Shown piece after piece: positions 54,965 to 64,000 of a stretch of DNA of 64,000 nucleotides. The stretch spans positions 1 to 64,000 of the forward strand of contig NZ_JRUQ01000004.1 of NCBI RefSeq assembly GCF_000773975.1. The letters are read 5' to 3'. The position numbers and the translations under genes are program-made. The DNA is from Erwinia typographi (GTDB taxonomy: Bacteria; Pseudomonadota; Gammaproteobacteria; Enterobacterales; Enterobacteriaceae). Within the stretch, counting starts at the first letter, position 1. Every line of letters starts with the position of its first letter. The notes under the pieces are model-generated. The model was not told where the DNA came from, searched no databases, and worked only from the letters and a program-made list of their open reading frames with translations.

Positions 54965-56229
54965 TCACTTTGCCACTTGCGACCAACGGGACCACCCAAA
55001 GCAGCTCAGGCCATAGCGCCACCGCCTCAGCCACTACCGATGTGGCTAACGACACCACAGCAGCAGAAGAGTCTGCCGCAAGCGCGAAGACGTCTGAAGG
55101 TTTCATCACCCTGTTAGGCAATAAGCTGCTTTCGCTGACGCAGCAGAGCGACACCGGTCAGGCCACTGCGGCTTCAACCGATACCGCCGATGCGGCACAG
55201 TCGCCCAAAGCGAAGCTGAATGCCCTGCTGGCCGCGCTGGATAAGCCTGAAACGCTGAATGACCTGTTGCAGCCAGCAACAGGCGGCAAAGCGCTGAAAA
55301 CTGACGAAGCCAGCGACGATCAAACGCAGTCCGTTGCCCCTTCGCTTAACGAAAGCGATGCGCAAGCGCTCCAGGCCCTGTTCGCCATGCTGCCGCCCGC
55401 GGTCGCACAGCAGCCCGCAGCCGCTGAGGCTAAAGGTGCCGACACGCTGACTGCTGAACGGGAGACGAAAGGCGCGATACAGTCCACGCTCTCATCACTG
55501 GCGGCCGCCGACGGCAGCACCAGTGACGGCAAGGAGAAAGCCAGCGTCAGGACGGATAACGTCGCTGCCGCCAGCGCCACTCAGAAAGCCCCCGCTGAGA
55601 CTGCCTTGCTAAACAACGCCTTCCAGCAGGCTATTAACGCTACTGGCAAAGAGGCTGATAAAGAAAATTCAAGTTCTGCCCCTGCCGCGACGATAACCAA
55701 TAATGTTCTCAGCGCCGCCTCTGCGCTCTCCACGCCTGCCACTGCGTACACCGTTACGCCACCGGCAGGCGGGCAGCTAAGCGCTCAGCTTGGCAGCCAG
55801 GATTGGCAACAGGCGTTAGGTCAACAGATCCTGATGTTCAGCAAAAACGGCCAGCAAACCGCTGAGCTGCATCTGCATCCTCAGGATCTGGGCAGCATTC
55901 AGATCAGTCTGAAGCTGGATAACGACCAGGCGCAGCTGAATATGGTGTCGGGCCATAGCCAGGTTCGCGCAGCGTTGGAAGCCGCCCTTCCGCAGCTGCG
56001 CACCGCCCTGGCGGAAAACGGCATCAGTCTCGGCCAGAGTAACGTGAGCAGCGATGCCTTCCAGCAGGGTCAGAGCTTCAGCGGCCAGCAGGAGCAGCAG
56101 CGCAATAATCAAAGTGGCAACGCATTTAGTCTTGCAGCAGAAAATGATAGTGATGTAACCCCAATCGCCGTTCCTGCCGCGCTGCAGGCGCGCGCTGCCG
56201 GTTCCAGCGCTGTTGATATTTTCGCCTGA
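54961..56229 (+). CDS. fliK: Hook-length control protein FliK
   Basis: 422 residues (E. coli 375). Long Ala/Thr/Ser-rich, poorly conserved N-terminal ruler region; conserved C-terminal Flg_hook domain with 'QQTAELHLHPQDLGSIQISLKLDNDQAQLNMV..HSQVRAALEAALPQLRTALAENGISLGQ'. It measures the hook and switches export specificity through FlhB. Confidence 0.95.
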   Translation: MITLPLATNGTTQSSSGHSATASATTDVANDTTAAEESAASAKTSEGFITLLGNKLLSLTQQSDTGQATAASTDTADAAQSPKAKLNALLAALDKPETLNDLLQPATGGKALKTDEASDDQTQSVAPSLNESDAQALQALFAMLPPAVAQQPAAAEAKGADTLTAERETKGAIQSTLSSLAAADGSTSDGKEKASVRTDNVAAASATQKAPAETALLNNAFQQAINATGKEADKENSSSAPAATITNNVLSAASALSTPATAYTVTPPAGGQLSAQLGSQDWQQALGQQILMFSKNGQQTAELHLHPQDLGSIQISLKLDNDQAQLNMVSGHSQVRAALEAALPQLRTALAENGISLGQSNVSSDAFQQGQSFSGQQEQQRNNQSGNAFSLAAENDSDVTPIAVPAALQARAAGSSAVDIFA

Positions 56230-56259
56230 CGGTGACAAACGCATAAGCTAGTGGCAAAA

Positions 56260-56299
56260 CCCGCGTCTTTTCTACCTATTGGTTAGCGTAAGACGCGGG
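56260..56299. other. Stem-loop between fliK and fliL
   Basis: CCCGCGTCTT (56260-56269) pairs exactly with AAGACGCGGG (56290-56299) around a 20-base loop, in the 150-base gap before fliL. There is no T-tract, so it is more likely an RNA stability or processing element than a strong terminator. Confidence 0.55.
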
Positions 56300-56379
56300 A
56301 TAATCTGCCCATAACACCGTGGGATAGTGGATTAAGTGGTACCGCACCTCGAAAATAATCACAGGAAGTTATAGCTCAT

Positions 56380-56859
56380 ATGACTGATAAAAAAGCCAAA
56401 AGCGGCAAACGTAAGCTCCTGATACCCGTGCTACTGATTGTGGCGCTGGTTGCTTGCAGCGTGGCGGGCTATGCGGTCTGGCGCATGATGAAGACCCCAG
56501 CGGATGCCGCTCAGGCCGCCAGGCCTGAAGTGCCTGCCGCACCGGTCTTTTATGCGCTGGACACCTTCACGGTTAATCTAATCAACCCGGATAACGACCC
56601 CGACCGCGTGCTGTACGTTGGCTTTACGCTGCGGCTGCCTGACGAAGACACCCGCCGCCGTATCAATGATTACCTGCCGGAAGTCCGCAGCCGCCTGCTG
56701 CTGCTGCTCTCCCGTCAGGATGCCTCCGCGCTGAGCAACGATCGGGGCAAGCAGGATCTGATGAAACAGATCAAAGACGTGCTGGCCCCTCCGTTGGTGC
56801 AGGGTCAACCTCAGCAGGTGGTGAGCGATGTGCTGTTCACTGCCTTTATCCTGAGGTAG
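56380..56859 (+). CDS. fliL: Flagellar basal-body protein FliL
   Basis: 159 residues. Single N-terminal transmembrane helix (about 14-34) and a periplasmic domain ('[39 protein letters not shown]') that surrounds the MotA/B stator in other bacteria. First gene of fliLMNOPQR. Confidence 0.95.
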   Translation: MTDKKAKSGKRKLLIPVLLIVALVACSVAGYAVWRMMKTPADAAQAARPEVPAAPVFYALDTFTVNLINPDNDPDRVLYVGFTLRLPDEDTRRRINDYLPEVRSRLLLLLSRQDASALSNDRGKQDLMKQIKDVLAPPLVQGQPQQVVSDVLFTAFILR

Positions 56860-56865
56860 AAAACC

Positions 56866-57873
56866 ATGGGCGACAGCATTCTCTCACAAGCGGAAATTGA
56901 CGCGCTGCTCAACGGCGACAGCGACAGCGCGGCAGTAGAAACCACCAGTACCCAAAGCGACAGTGACATACGTCCCTATGATCCCAATACCCAGCGGCGC
57001 ATGGTTCGCGAACGTTTGCAGGCGCTGGAGATCATCAACGAACGTTTCGCCCGCTCTTACCGCATGGCGCTGTTTAACCTGCTGCGCCGCAGCCCGGACA
57101 TCACGGTAGGCGCGATTAAAATTCAGCCCTACCATGAATTTGCCCGCAATCTGCCGGTACCGACCAACCTGAACCTGATTCACCTGAAGCCGCTGCGCGG
57201 AACCGCGCTGGTGGTGTTCTCACCCAGCCTGGTGTTTATTGCGGTAGATAACCTGTTTGGCGGCGACGGTCGTTTTCCGACCAAGGTGGAAGGCCGTGAG
57301 TTTACCGCCACCGAGCAGCGGGTGATCCGCCGGATGCTGAAGCTGGCGCTGGAAGGATACAGCGAGGCGTGGAAGCCGATTTATCCGCTGGACGTCGAGT
57401 ATGTGCGCTCGGAAATGCAGGTCAAGTTCACCAACATTACCACCTCGCCCAACGACATCGTGATTACCACGCCGTTCCAGGTGGAGATTGGTAACCTGGT
57501 GGGTGAATTCACGATTTGCATCCCGTTCAGCATGATTGAGCCACTGCGCGAAACGCTGGTGAACCCGCCGCTGGAAAACTCCCGTCAGGAAGACCAGAGC
57601 TGGCGCGATACGCTGGTGAAACAGGTCCAGCACTCGGAGCTGGAGCTGATTGCGAACTTTGGCGAAATGTCGCTGCGCATCTCGCGTCTGCTGGCGCTAA
57701 AGCCCGGCGACGTCTTACCGATTGAAAAACCGGACCGCATTATCGCCCATGTCGACGGCGTGCCGGTATTAACCAGCCAGTACGGCACCCTCAACGGGCA
57801 GTATGCGCTGCGAGTGGAACATCTGATTAACCCGATTTTGAATTCGATGAACGAGGAACAGCCCGATGAGTGA
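56866..57873 (+). CDS. fliM: Flagellar motor switch protein FliM
   Basis: 335 residues. N-terminal CheY-P binding peptide LSQAEIDALL (6-15), CheC-like middle domain, C-terminal SpoA domain. It transmits the chemotaxis signal to the rotor. Overlaps fliN by 8 bases. Confidence 0.97.
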   Translation: MGDSILSQAEIDALLNGDSDSAAVETTSTQSDSDIRPYDPNTQRRMVRERLQALEIINERFARSYRMALFNLLRRSPDITVGAIKIQPYHEFARNLPVPTNLNLIHLKPLRGTALVVFSPSLVFIAVDNLFGGDGRFPTKVEGREFTATEQRVIRRMLKLALEGYSEAWKPIYPLDVEYVRSEMQVKFTNITTSPNDIVITTPFQVEIGNLVGEFTICIPFSMIEPLRETLVNPPLENSRQEDQSWRDTLVKQVQHSELELIANFGEMSLRISRLLALKPGDVLPIEKPDRIIAHVDGVPVLTSQYGTLNGQYALRVEHLINPILNSMNEEQPDE

Positions 57874-58264
57874 CACCAAGAAGCCGTCCGAAGACGACAT
57901 CTCCGCGGACGACCTGTGGGCTGACGCGCTGAACGAACAGTCCAGCGCCTCAGCCGAAGGGGTGTTCAAATCGCTGGAGAGCAATGACATTAGCGGGTCA
58001 CTCCAGGATATCGACCTGATTATGGATATTCCGGTCAAGCTGACCGTCGAGCTGGGCCGCACCAAAATGACGATAAAAGAGTTGCTGCGCCTGACGCAGG
58101 GCTCAGTAGTCGCGCTCGAAGGTCTGGCGGGCGAGCCGCTGGATATCCTGATCAACGGCTATCTGATTGCGCAGGGTGAAGTGGTGGTGGTGGCCGATAA
58201 ATACGGCGTGCGCATTACCGATATCATCACCCCGTCCGAACGTATGCGTCGCCTGAGTCGCTAA
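57866..58264 (+). CDS. fliN: Flagellar motor switch protein FliN
   Basis: 132 residues. Acidic N-terminus and SpoA domain ('DIPVKLTVELGRTKMTIKELLRLTQGSVVALEGLAGEPLDILINGYLIAQGEVVVV'). It forms the lower C-ring with FliM and docks FliH. Confidence 0.97.
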   Translation: MSDTKKPSEDDISADDLWADALNEQSSASAEGVFKSLESNDISGSLQDIDLIMDIPVKLTVELGRTKMTIKELLRLTQGSVVALEGLAGEPLDILINGYLIAQGEVVVVADKYGVRITDIITPSERMRRLSR

Positions 58265-58660
58265 ATGAAGACCGGCTCAGTGCAGCAACCGCCAATGGGT
58301 CAGCCAGCCGTCTCCGGCGGATCGATGCTGACCCAGGTGAGCAGCGTATTAGCGGTGATTATTCTGCTGATCCTGGCCTGCGGCTGGCTAGCCAGGCGGT
58401 TCGGCTTTGCTCCCAGGCGCAGCGTCCGCGGCCAGAATGATCTGAAGGTCAGCAATAGCTGCCAGCTAGGCCAGCGTGAACGCGTAGTGATTATCGACGT
58501 GGAAGACGCCCGGCTGGTGCTGGGCGTGACCGCTCAGCAGATCACCCATTTACATACCCTGCCGCCCAGGCCACCGCAGGACAATTCGGAACCTCCGGCT
58601 GCGACGGCAGACTTCCGTCAGGTGCTGCAATCATTAATCAAACGCCCCGGTAAGCCATAA
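58265..58660 (+). CDS. fliO: Flagellar export gate assembly protein FliO
   Basis: 131 residues. One membrane helix (about 24-42, '[22 protein letters not shown]') and a cytoplasmic domain with '[40 protein letters not shown]'. It assists FliP oligomerisation. Contiguous with fliN and fliP. Confidence 0.93.
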   Translation: MKTGSVQQPPMGQPAVSGGSMLTQVSSVLAVIILLILACGWLARRFGFAPRRSVRGQNDLKVSNSCQLGQRERVVIIDVEDARLVLGVTAQQITHLHTLPPRPPQDNSEPPAATADFRQVLQSLIKRPGKP

Positions 58661-59394
58661 TGAAACGCTTTCTTCCCCTGCTGGCGCTGTTTTTACTGAT
58701 GGCGCCCGACGTGCACGCTCAGCTTCCGGGCCTGATGAGCCACCCAACCGCAAACGGCGGCCAGAGCTGGTCGCTGCCGGTGCAGACGCTGGTCTTTATT
58801 ACTTCGCTGACCTTTCTGCCCGCCATTCTGCTGATGATGACCAGCTTCACCCGCATCATTATCGTTTTTGGCCTGCTGCGTAACGCTCTGGGCACGCCGT
58901 CCGCGCCGCCGAACCAGGTGCTACTCGGCCTGGCGCTGTTCCTGACCTTTTTCATTATGGGTCCGGTGTTTGACAAAATTTATCAGGATGCGTACCTGCC
59001 GTTCAGCCAGGACAAAATCAGTATGCAGGAGGCGCTCGATAAAGGTGCGCAACCGCTACGCGAATTTATGCTGCGCCAGACGCGTGAAGCCGACCTCGCG
59101 CTGTTCGCCCGACTCTCTAACTCGCCGCCGCTACAGGGACCTGAAGCGGTGCCCATGCGTATTTTATTACCGGCATACGTTACCAGCGAACTGAAAACCG
59201 CCTTTCAGATTGGCTTTACCGTCTTTATTCCTTTTCTGATTATCGACCTGGTGGTAGCCACCGTACTGATGGCGCTGGGCATGATGATGGTGCCACCCGC
59301 CACCATTTCACTGCCCTTTAAGCTGATGCTGTTTGTACTGGTCGACGGCTGGTCGCTGCTGGTGAGTTCGCTGGCGCAGAGTTTTTATTCCTGA
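58660..59394 (+). CDS. fliP: Flagellar export gate protein FliP
   Basis: 244 residues with a cleavable signal peptide ([20 protein letters not shown]) and the conserved '[39 protein letters not shown]' and '[26 protein letters not shown]' segments. Five copies form the export pore with FliQ and FliR. Confidence 0.97.
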   Translation: MKRFLPLLALFLLMAPDVHAQLPGLMSHPTANGGQSWSLPVQTLVFITSLTFLPAILLMMTSFTRIIIVFGLLRNALGTPSAPPNQVLLGLALFLTFFIMGPVFDKIYQDAYLPFSQDKISMQEALDKGAQPLREFMLRQTREADLALFARLSNSPPLQGPEAVPMRILLPAYVTSELKTAFQIGFTVFIPFLIIDLVVATVLMALGMMMVPPATISLPFKLMLFVLVDGWSLLVSSLAQSFYS

Positions 59395-59451
59395 GCATGG
59401 CGGGATCAGTGAGTTCGCCTCAGGCTTCCCTTTTCTTCCTCTGGAGTCACT

Positions 59452-59721
59452 ATGACACCTGAATCAGTTATGGTTATCGGACACGATGCAATGCAGCTTG
59501 CTCTGGCCGTCGCCGCTCCGATGCTGTTGGCGGCGCTGGTTAGCGGCTTGTTTATCAGCCTGCTCCAGGCCGCCACCCAGATCAATGAGCAAACGCTCTC
59601 ATTTATCCCGAAAATTCTCGCGGTAGTGGCGACGATGGTGGTGGCCGGTCCGTGGATGCTGAACCTGATACTCGACTATATGCGTACCCTGTTCAGCAAC
59701 CTGCCTAACATGATCGGTTAA
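59452..59721 (+). CDS. fliQ: Flagellar export gate protein FliQ
   Basis: 89 residues, two membrane helices, '[19 protein letters not shown]' loop typical of FliQ/SctS. Follows fliP after 57 bases; its stop overlaps the fliR start by one base. Confidence 0.97.
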   Translation: MTPESVMVIGHDAMQLALAVAAPMLLAALVSGLFISLLQAATQINEQTLSFIPKILAVVATMVVAGPWMLNLILDYMRTLFSNLPNMIG

Positions 59722-60506
59722 TGATTAACCTCGACAGCAGTCAGCTGGTGTTCTGGATCAGCCAACTCTTCTGGCCACTGGCTCGCGTGCTGGCGCTGAT
59801 CATGACCGCGCCGCTGCTGAGCGAGAAAGCGATTAGCAGAAAGGTGAAAGTTGGCCTTGGGCTAATGATCACCTATGTCCTGCTGCCTTCTCTGCCGCCA
59901 ACTAACGTCACGCTGTTTTCGGTGGGTGGCTTCTGGCTACTGATTCAGCAGATTTTGATCGGCATGGCGATAGGTTTTACCATGCAGTTTGCTTTTGCTG
60001 CGGTCAGAACGGCCGGGGAAGTCATTGGTTTACAGATGGGCTTGTCGTTTGCCACCTTCTTTGATCCGGCAAGCCGTCTCAATATGCCGGTACTCGCCCG
60101 CTTTCTCGATATGCTGACAATGCTGCTTTTTCTCTCCTTCAACGGGCATCTGTGGCTGATTTCGATGGTTGCAGACAGTTTCCATACGCTGCCAATCGGC
60201 GGAGACCCGATAAATGGCAATGCGTTTCTCGCGCTAACCAAGGCGGCCAGTCTAATTTTCCTTAATGGTCTGCGATTAGCGCTACCGTTGATCACTCTGC
60301 TGCTCACCCTAAATTTGGCCCTGGGTTTGTTAAACCGCGTTTCACCACAGCTCTCCGTTTATGCCATCGGATTTCCCATCACCTTATCTATAGGGATCGT
60401 CTTCATCAGCCTGATGATGCCTCTCCTCGCCCCTTTCTGTGAGCATTTGTTCAGCGAAGTGTTTGATTTGCTCGCCAGCGTGCTCAGCGAAATGCCTGGT
60501 CAATAA
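59721..60506 (+). CDS. fliR: Flagellar export gate protein FliR
   Basis: 261 residues, several membrane helices, with '[28 protein letters not shown]' and '[17 protein letters not shown]'. It completes the FliPQR pore. Last gene of the operon. Confidence 0.96.
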   Translation: MINLDSSQLVFWISQLFWPLARVLALIMTAPLLSEKAISRKVKVGLGLMITYVLLPSLPPTNVTLFSVGGFWLLIQQILIGMAIGFTMQFAFAAVRTAGEVIGLQMGLSFATFFDPASRLNMPVLARFLDMLTMLLFLSFNGHLWLISMVADSFHTLPIGGDPINGNAFLALTKAASLIFLNGLRLALPLITLLLTLNLALGLLNRVSPQLSVYAIGFPITLSIGIVFISLMMPLLAPFCEHLFSEVFDLLASVLSEMPGQ

Positions 60507-61157
60507 ATTTAAGTATACCCCGCACAGAAAGCCACCATGCTTAAGGATTGGAAATGTGTCCGTGCATTTTTCGAACCAAATTTACCAGAATTTTATTAAG
60601 GAAAATCTGATAAACGCGTTTAGCCAATGAAAATTATTCTTATTAAATCCCAGTTAGCGTATTTTGATTTCCTGAATGGACAAAATGTTGCAGCAAGGTT
60701 AATGCAGCCACATGACACAACCATTTGTTTTTAATAGAAAAATAATTATTTCCGGTTTGTCTTGTATCAAAACATGTTTTAAGGCATTGTCAGCGCTTCA
60801 TAAAGCGTTACACATTTGCATAACGAATGTTTTTAGGAATCGTCCTATCAGATTTTTCTGCGTTTTGCGAGATAGTGGCGTAGATCACATAAACTAACGT
60901 TTTATGCGGTACTAAAACAATTTGCCAGCTGCTTACGCTGAATGATAGCTCTCAGCGGGGAAAGCCTGGCTGTCATATCGACCTAACTCAAATCTACCTT
61001 CGGGCATGGACAGATCTGATCGGAGCGCTTTGCTCTCAGATTTTATGCCGGGTATATAACAAGATCGTTATTAAGAACTCTTTGCTCTCGTACTACACAA
61101 CAAACGCGTAATTCATCGTTGATTTAAACGGATAACTATTTGGTGAGGGTCGCTACA
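60507..61157. other. Long AT-rich leader/promoter region of rcsA
   Basis: About 650 bases without a credible gene (a 61-codon frame at 60712 has no support). The AT content is what one expects for an H-NS-controlled promoter, as known for rcsA in E. coli. No fliR terminator is obvious. Confidence 0.6.
60834..60847. promoter_or_regulatory. Candidate RcsAB box upstream of rcsA
   Basis: TAGGAATCGTCCTA, a perfect dyad (TAGGA/TCCTA). Its complement TAGGACGATTCCTA matches the E. coli rcsA box TAAGAATATTCCTA at 11 of 14 positions. About 310 bases before the rcsA start. Supports autoactivation. Confidence 0.5.
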
Positions 61158-61793
61158 ATGCCAACGATTATAATGGATTCATGCAGCTATACACGGCTTG
61201 GGCTTACAGATTATTTGTCAGTGAAGGGGGTTAAAAAGAAGAACATTACTTCTGTCACCGACATTGATCAATTACAAGCTAAATGCCAGCAGTATCAGCC
61301 AGGCGTGGTTTTTATTAACGAAGATTGTTTTATTCACGAAGCAGATGCCAGTCAGCGCATAAGAACCATTATTATGCAAAACCCTGACACTCAGTTCTTT
61401 ATCTTTATGGCCATCTCCAACATCCATTTTGAGGAATACCTCTACGTTCGTAAGAACTTGATTATTACATCAAAATCGATCAAACCGGCCACTTTAGATA
61501 ACTTACTGCTTTCCTATTTTCAAAAGAAACTTAATGTCTCACCCCGGTATTCGGCAGGTTTTGATGTTCATCCACTGACGCTGAGCCAAACAGAATCAAA
61601 CATGCTCAAGATGTGGATGTCTGGGCACGATACGATTCAGATATCGGATAAGATGCAAATTAAGGCCAAAACGGTTTCCTCTCATAAAGGAAATATCAAA
61701 AGAAAAATTAAAACACACAACAAGCAGGTTATTTATCATGTTGTTCGATTAACAGATAATGTCACCAGCGGCATCTATGTTAACGTGAGATAA
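61158..61793 (+). CDS. rcsA: Capsule regulator RcsA
   Basis: 211 residues. N-terminal PAS/receiver-like part ([20 protein letters not shown]..., '[19 protein letters not shown]') and a C-terminal LuxR-type helix-turn-helix ('[30 protein letters not shown]') that is nearly invariant in enterics. RcsA partners with RcsB to activate capsule (colanic acid/amylovoran/stewartan) genes and repress flhDC, and is degraded by Lon. The ATG at 61158 replaces a 6-codon longer frame without homology. Confidence 0.96.
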   Translation: MPTIIMDSCSYTRLGLTDYLSVKGVKKKNITSVTDIDQLQAKCQQYQPGVVFINEDCFIHEADASQRIRTIIMQNPDTQFFIFMAISNIHFEEYLYVRKNLIITSKSIKPATLDNLLLSYFQKKLNVSPRYSAGFDVHPLTLSQTESNMLKMWMSGHDTIQISDKMQIKAKTVSSHKGNIKRKIKTHNKQVIYHVVRLTDNVTSGIYVNVR

Positions 61794-61812
61794 TTTTTCT
61801 TCCGAAACTGAA

Positions 61813-61837
61813 TCGCCGGCGTAAGCCGGCTTTTTTT
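61813..61837 (+). terminator. Terminator of rcsA
   Basis: GCCGGC, GTAA loop, GCCGGC, then T7. Confidence 0.92.
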
Positions 61838-61875
61838 CTTTTGCGAAATTTGTTAACCAGCTCTCATTTCCCCCC

Positions 61876-61902
61876 TAAGCCTTTGCCGTCAGCTGCCGAT
61901 GT
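61876..61902 (+). promoter_or_regulatory. Sigma-28-type promoter of the chemoreceptor gene
   Basis: TAAGCCTT-N11-GCCGATGT, close to the FliA consensus, about 58 bases before the ATG. Confidence 0.7.
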
Positions 61903-61959
61903 TCTGTAGACAGACCGAAGCTCCCGCTTCGCTTATTTCCCTACAGAGAGCAAAAGGAC

Positions 61960-63663
61960 ATGAAATCATCACACCTTAATGCCGAACAAAATGGGATCAG
62001 TTTCTGGCAGCATTTGCGACTGGTTCCCCTCTTCTCCGCGATCCTTGGCGGCATCCTGCTGTTGTTCGCCCTTTGTATCGCGATGGCGAGCTACTTTCTT
62101 ATCCAGAGCAACCAGTCGCTGCAGGATGTTACGGAAGAAATTCAGGTCCGCATGGCTATCTCCAACAGCTCAAACCATTTACGCACCGCGCGCCTGAACG
62201 TGATCCACGCGGGCGCTTCCGCGCGCATCGGCGAAATGGACGCCTTCAACGATAATCTCAAACAGACTGAGAAGCGGATTCAGCAGGCGTCCGACAGCTT
62301 TACCGCCTATCTTAACCGTCGGGTTAAAACCCCTGCTGACCAGGCTCTTGATGCCGAACTGAAGACCCGGTTCGATGCCTATGTGGCTCAGGGGCTGTCA
62401 CCGATGGTGAAAAGCGCCAAAGATGGCAGTTTTGAGGGTGTGATTGCCCAGGAAACGGATTACACCCGCAAGCTGGACGATGCCTACAACGCCGTTTTAT
62501 TAAAAGCTATCGCCATCCGCACCCAGCGCGCCGATATGATTAATCAGGAAGCGGCGGCGCAAACCCGGCTTGGCTTTATTATGATGGCCTGCGCCTTTGC
62601 GGCAGCCCTGCTGCTGACGCTGACAACCTTTATCTTCCTGCGTCGGGTGGTGATCACGCCGCTGCGCCAGGCCGTCGACAGGATTGAGCATATCTCCCGT
62701 GGCGATTTGACCGCCCCACTGCAAAGTTGGGGACGCAGCGAAATCGGCACGCTGGGCAGCAATCTGCAAATCATGCAGCAGTCGCTGGTTAAAACGGTTG
62801 GGGTGGTACGGGAAGGTGCCGTGGCTATCTATCAAGGCGCCAGTGAGATCTCTGCCGGTAATACCGATCTCTCCTCGCGGACCGAACAGCAGGCCGCCGC
62901 GCTGGAAGAGACGGCAGCCAGCATGGAGCAACTGACCGCCACGGTGAAACAGAATGCGGAAAATGCCCATCACGCCAGCCAGCTCGCCGCCGATGCCTCC
63001 GGCAAAGCCCGCCAGGGCGGTGACATTGTCTCCGGCGTGATTGGCACCATGAATAATATCTCCACCAGCTCGAAGAAAATTGCTGAAATCACCACGGTGA
63101 TCAACAGCATTGCTTTCCAGACCAATATCCTCGCGCTGAACGCAGCGGTAGAGGCAGCCAGGGCGGGTGAACAGGGGCGCGGCTTTGCGGTGGTCGCCAG
63201 TGAAGTCCGCAGCCTGGCGCAGCGCAGCGCCGGAGCGGCGAAAGAGATTGAAGGATTGATTGCAGAATCGGTTGACCTGATCGGTAAGGGGTCTTCGCAA
63301 GTAGGAAACGCGGGGGAGACCATGACCGACATCGTCGATGCGGTACGCCGCGTGACGGATATCATGGCCGAAATTGCCGCAGCCTCCGATGAGCAAAGCC
63401 GGGGCATTCAGCAGGTCAGCCTGGCCGTAACCGAGATGGATAACGTTACCCAGCAGAACGCCGCGCTGGTGGAAGAAGCTTCCGCCGCGGCATCTTCTCT
63501 GGAGGAGCAGGCTTCACGCCTGACGCAGGCCGTCGCCGCCTTCCACCTGAGCGACGGTGCGCGGGACCACCCCACTCAGCCGTCCCTGACCAGCCGGCCA
63601 AAGGCGCTGCCGGTGCCCGGCCGCCCGGTGTTGGCCAGCAGCGAGAATTGGGAAACATTCTGA
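61960..63663 (+). CDS. Methyl-accepting chemotaxis protein (Tar/Tsr type)
   Basis: 567 residues. TM1 about 23-47, four-helix-bundle periplasmic sensor with basic residues R75/R78 placed like the amino-acid ligand arginines of Tar/Tsr, and TM2 about 204-228. A HAMP domain follows, then the signalling hairpin with the invariant tip '[25 protein letters not shown]'. It ends in NWETF, the CheR/CheB docking pentapeptide, so it is a high-abundance type receptor. The ligand is unknown, probably an amino acid. Lies between rcsA and dsrB, where E. coli has no receptor. AAGGA before the ATG. Confidence 0.93.
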   Translation: MKSSHLNAEQNGISFWQHLRLVPLFSAILGGILLLFALCIAMASYFLIQSNQSLQDVTEEIQVRMAISNSSNHLRTARLNVIHAGASARIGEMDAFNDNLKQTEKRIQQASDSFTAYLNRRVKTPADQALDAELKTRFDAYVAQGLSPMVKSAKDGSFEGVIAQETDYTRKLDDAYNAVLLKAIAIRTQRADMINQEAAAQTRLGFIMMACAFAAALLLTLTTFIFLRRVVITPLRQAVDRIEHISRGDLTAPLQSWGRSEIGTLGSNLQIMQQSLVKTVGVVREGAVAIYQGASEISAGNTDLSSRTEQQAAALEETAASMEQLTATVKQNAENAHHASQLAADASGKARQGGDIVSGVIGTMNNISTSSKKIAEITTVINSIAFQTNILALNAAVEAARAGEQGRGFAVVASEVRSLAQRSAGAAKEIEGLIAESVDLIGKGSSQVGNAGETMTDIVDAVRRVTDIMAEIAAASDEQSRGIQQVSLAVTEMDNVTQQNAALVEEASAAASSLEEQASRLTQAVAAFHLSDGARDHPTQPSLTSRPKALPVPGRPVLASSENWETF

Positions 63664-63670
63664 GGTGATA

Positions 63671-63705
63671 AAAAAACGGGTGGAATTTCTTCCGCCCGTT
63701 TTCAG
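63671..63705. terminator. Bidirectional terminator
   Basis: AAAACGGGTGGAA (63673-63685) pairs with TTCCGCCCGTTTT (63690-63702, one G-T) around TTTC. It has T-tracts on both strands and serves the chemoreceptor and dsrB. Confidence 0.88.
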
Positions 63706-63751
63706 GATTTGCACGAATTTATCCAGCTGGATCGCTCCGCCCGGATTGCGG

Positions 63752-63946
63752 TCACGCTTCAGGATGGGGTTCGACAAAGATGCCATCGTCGTGGCCTTTC
63801 TCGTTAAAAAACCAGACCCCCATCGGGTAATCTTCCAGTGACACCAGAAACATCGTCCCCTCGCTGAAAGTTTCCACGGCCAGCACTTTTCCCGGGCGGC
63901 GCGGCCCGCCGTCCGTTTTGACCGTCACCCGATCGTTCACTTTCAT
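63752..63946 (-). CDS. dsrB: DsrB family protein
   Basis: 64 residues, colinear with E. coli DsrB (62): [19 protein letters not shown], '[15 protein letters not shown]' and '[15 protein letters not shown]'. Small SH3-like beta protein of unknown function, classically found next to rcsA. Converges with the chemoreceptor gene. Confidence 0.95.
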   Translation of the reverse strand: MKVNDRVTVKTDGGPRRPGKVLAVETFSEGTMFLVSLEDYPMGVWFFNEKGHDDGIFVEPHPEA

Positions 63947-64000
63947 GGCATTCCCCTCTTATTCAATGCGCTAAGTTTAACTGAAATCGCCCTTTTTAGC

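Noticed and set aside
60712..60897. 61-codon frame in the rcsA upstream region
   Set aside because: Lies in the AT-rich regulatory region, no ribosome site, and overlaps the candidate RcsAB dyad.
61794..61959. DsrA small RNA gene
   Set aside because: In E. coli it lies near rcsA/dsrB, but the gap here contains only the rcsA terminator and a sigma-28-type promoter; no DsrA-like sequence seen.

Overview
The window is chromosomal DNA of a plant- or environment-associated member of the Erwiniaceae (Erwinia/Pantoea type). The evidence is the family-typical RcsA, PhoH, EfeUOB, PutA/PutP, AmyA and flagellar proteins, and gene neighbourhoods shared with E. coli. Pieces that lie apart in E. coli (serX-phoH-efe-put near 1.1 Mb and the fliA-to-rcsA flagellar region near 2.0 Mb) are adjacent here.

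Left part, 1-20.6 kb. The window opens with a 181-bp tandem repeat whose units each carry the 3' end of a tRNA-Ser plus a terminator; the tRNA itself must lie just outside. Two accessory genes (GNAT acetyltransferase, metallophosphoesterase) and a decayed copy of the repeat terminator follow. Then come phoH, the Fur-box-controlled ferrous/heme iron operon efeUOB, a secreted histidine phosphatase with a degenerate second domain, and the divergent proline genes putP/putA with PutA operator boxes between them. An SDR/AraC divergent pair, a YcfT-like acyltransferase and the cystine/D-cysteine genes tcyJLN and dcyD complete this part.

Middle, 20.6-42.2 kb. This is the class 2/3 flagellar region fliZ-fliA and fliC-fliDST, split by a 17-kb insertion. 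The insertion holds an HNH endonuclease gene with its own sigma-28-type promoter, dTDP-L-rhamnose genes rmlBDAC, and an opposing operon of two giant multidomain glycosyltransferases, a VioA-type aminotransferase, a WbqC-family protein, a formyltransferase, a ParB/sulfiredoxin-like protein and a methyltransferase. The simplest reading is a flagellin glycosylation island: RmlA/RmlB make dTDP-4-keto-6-deoxyglucose, which is split between L-rhamnose (RmlC/RmlD) and a 4-amino-4,6-dideoxyglucose (VioA type) that is then formylated and perhaps methylated, and the giant enzymes put the sugars on FliC.

Right part, 42.3-64 kb. After amyA, yedD and a diguanylate cyclase there is a short AT-rich accessory segment (about 47.0-49.2 kb) with an IS3-type transposase fragment and an orphan RNase A-like toxin with a CdiI-type immunity gene. 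The rest is the hook-basal-body/export block: fliE opposite fliFGHIJK and fliLMNOPQR, followed by rcsA (with a candidate RcsAB box), a chemoreceptor with a sigma-28-type promoter, and dsrB. Five sigma-28-like promoters can be read directly, upstream of fliA, the HNH gene, fliC, fliD and the chemoreceptor gene.
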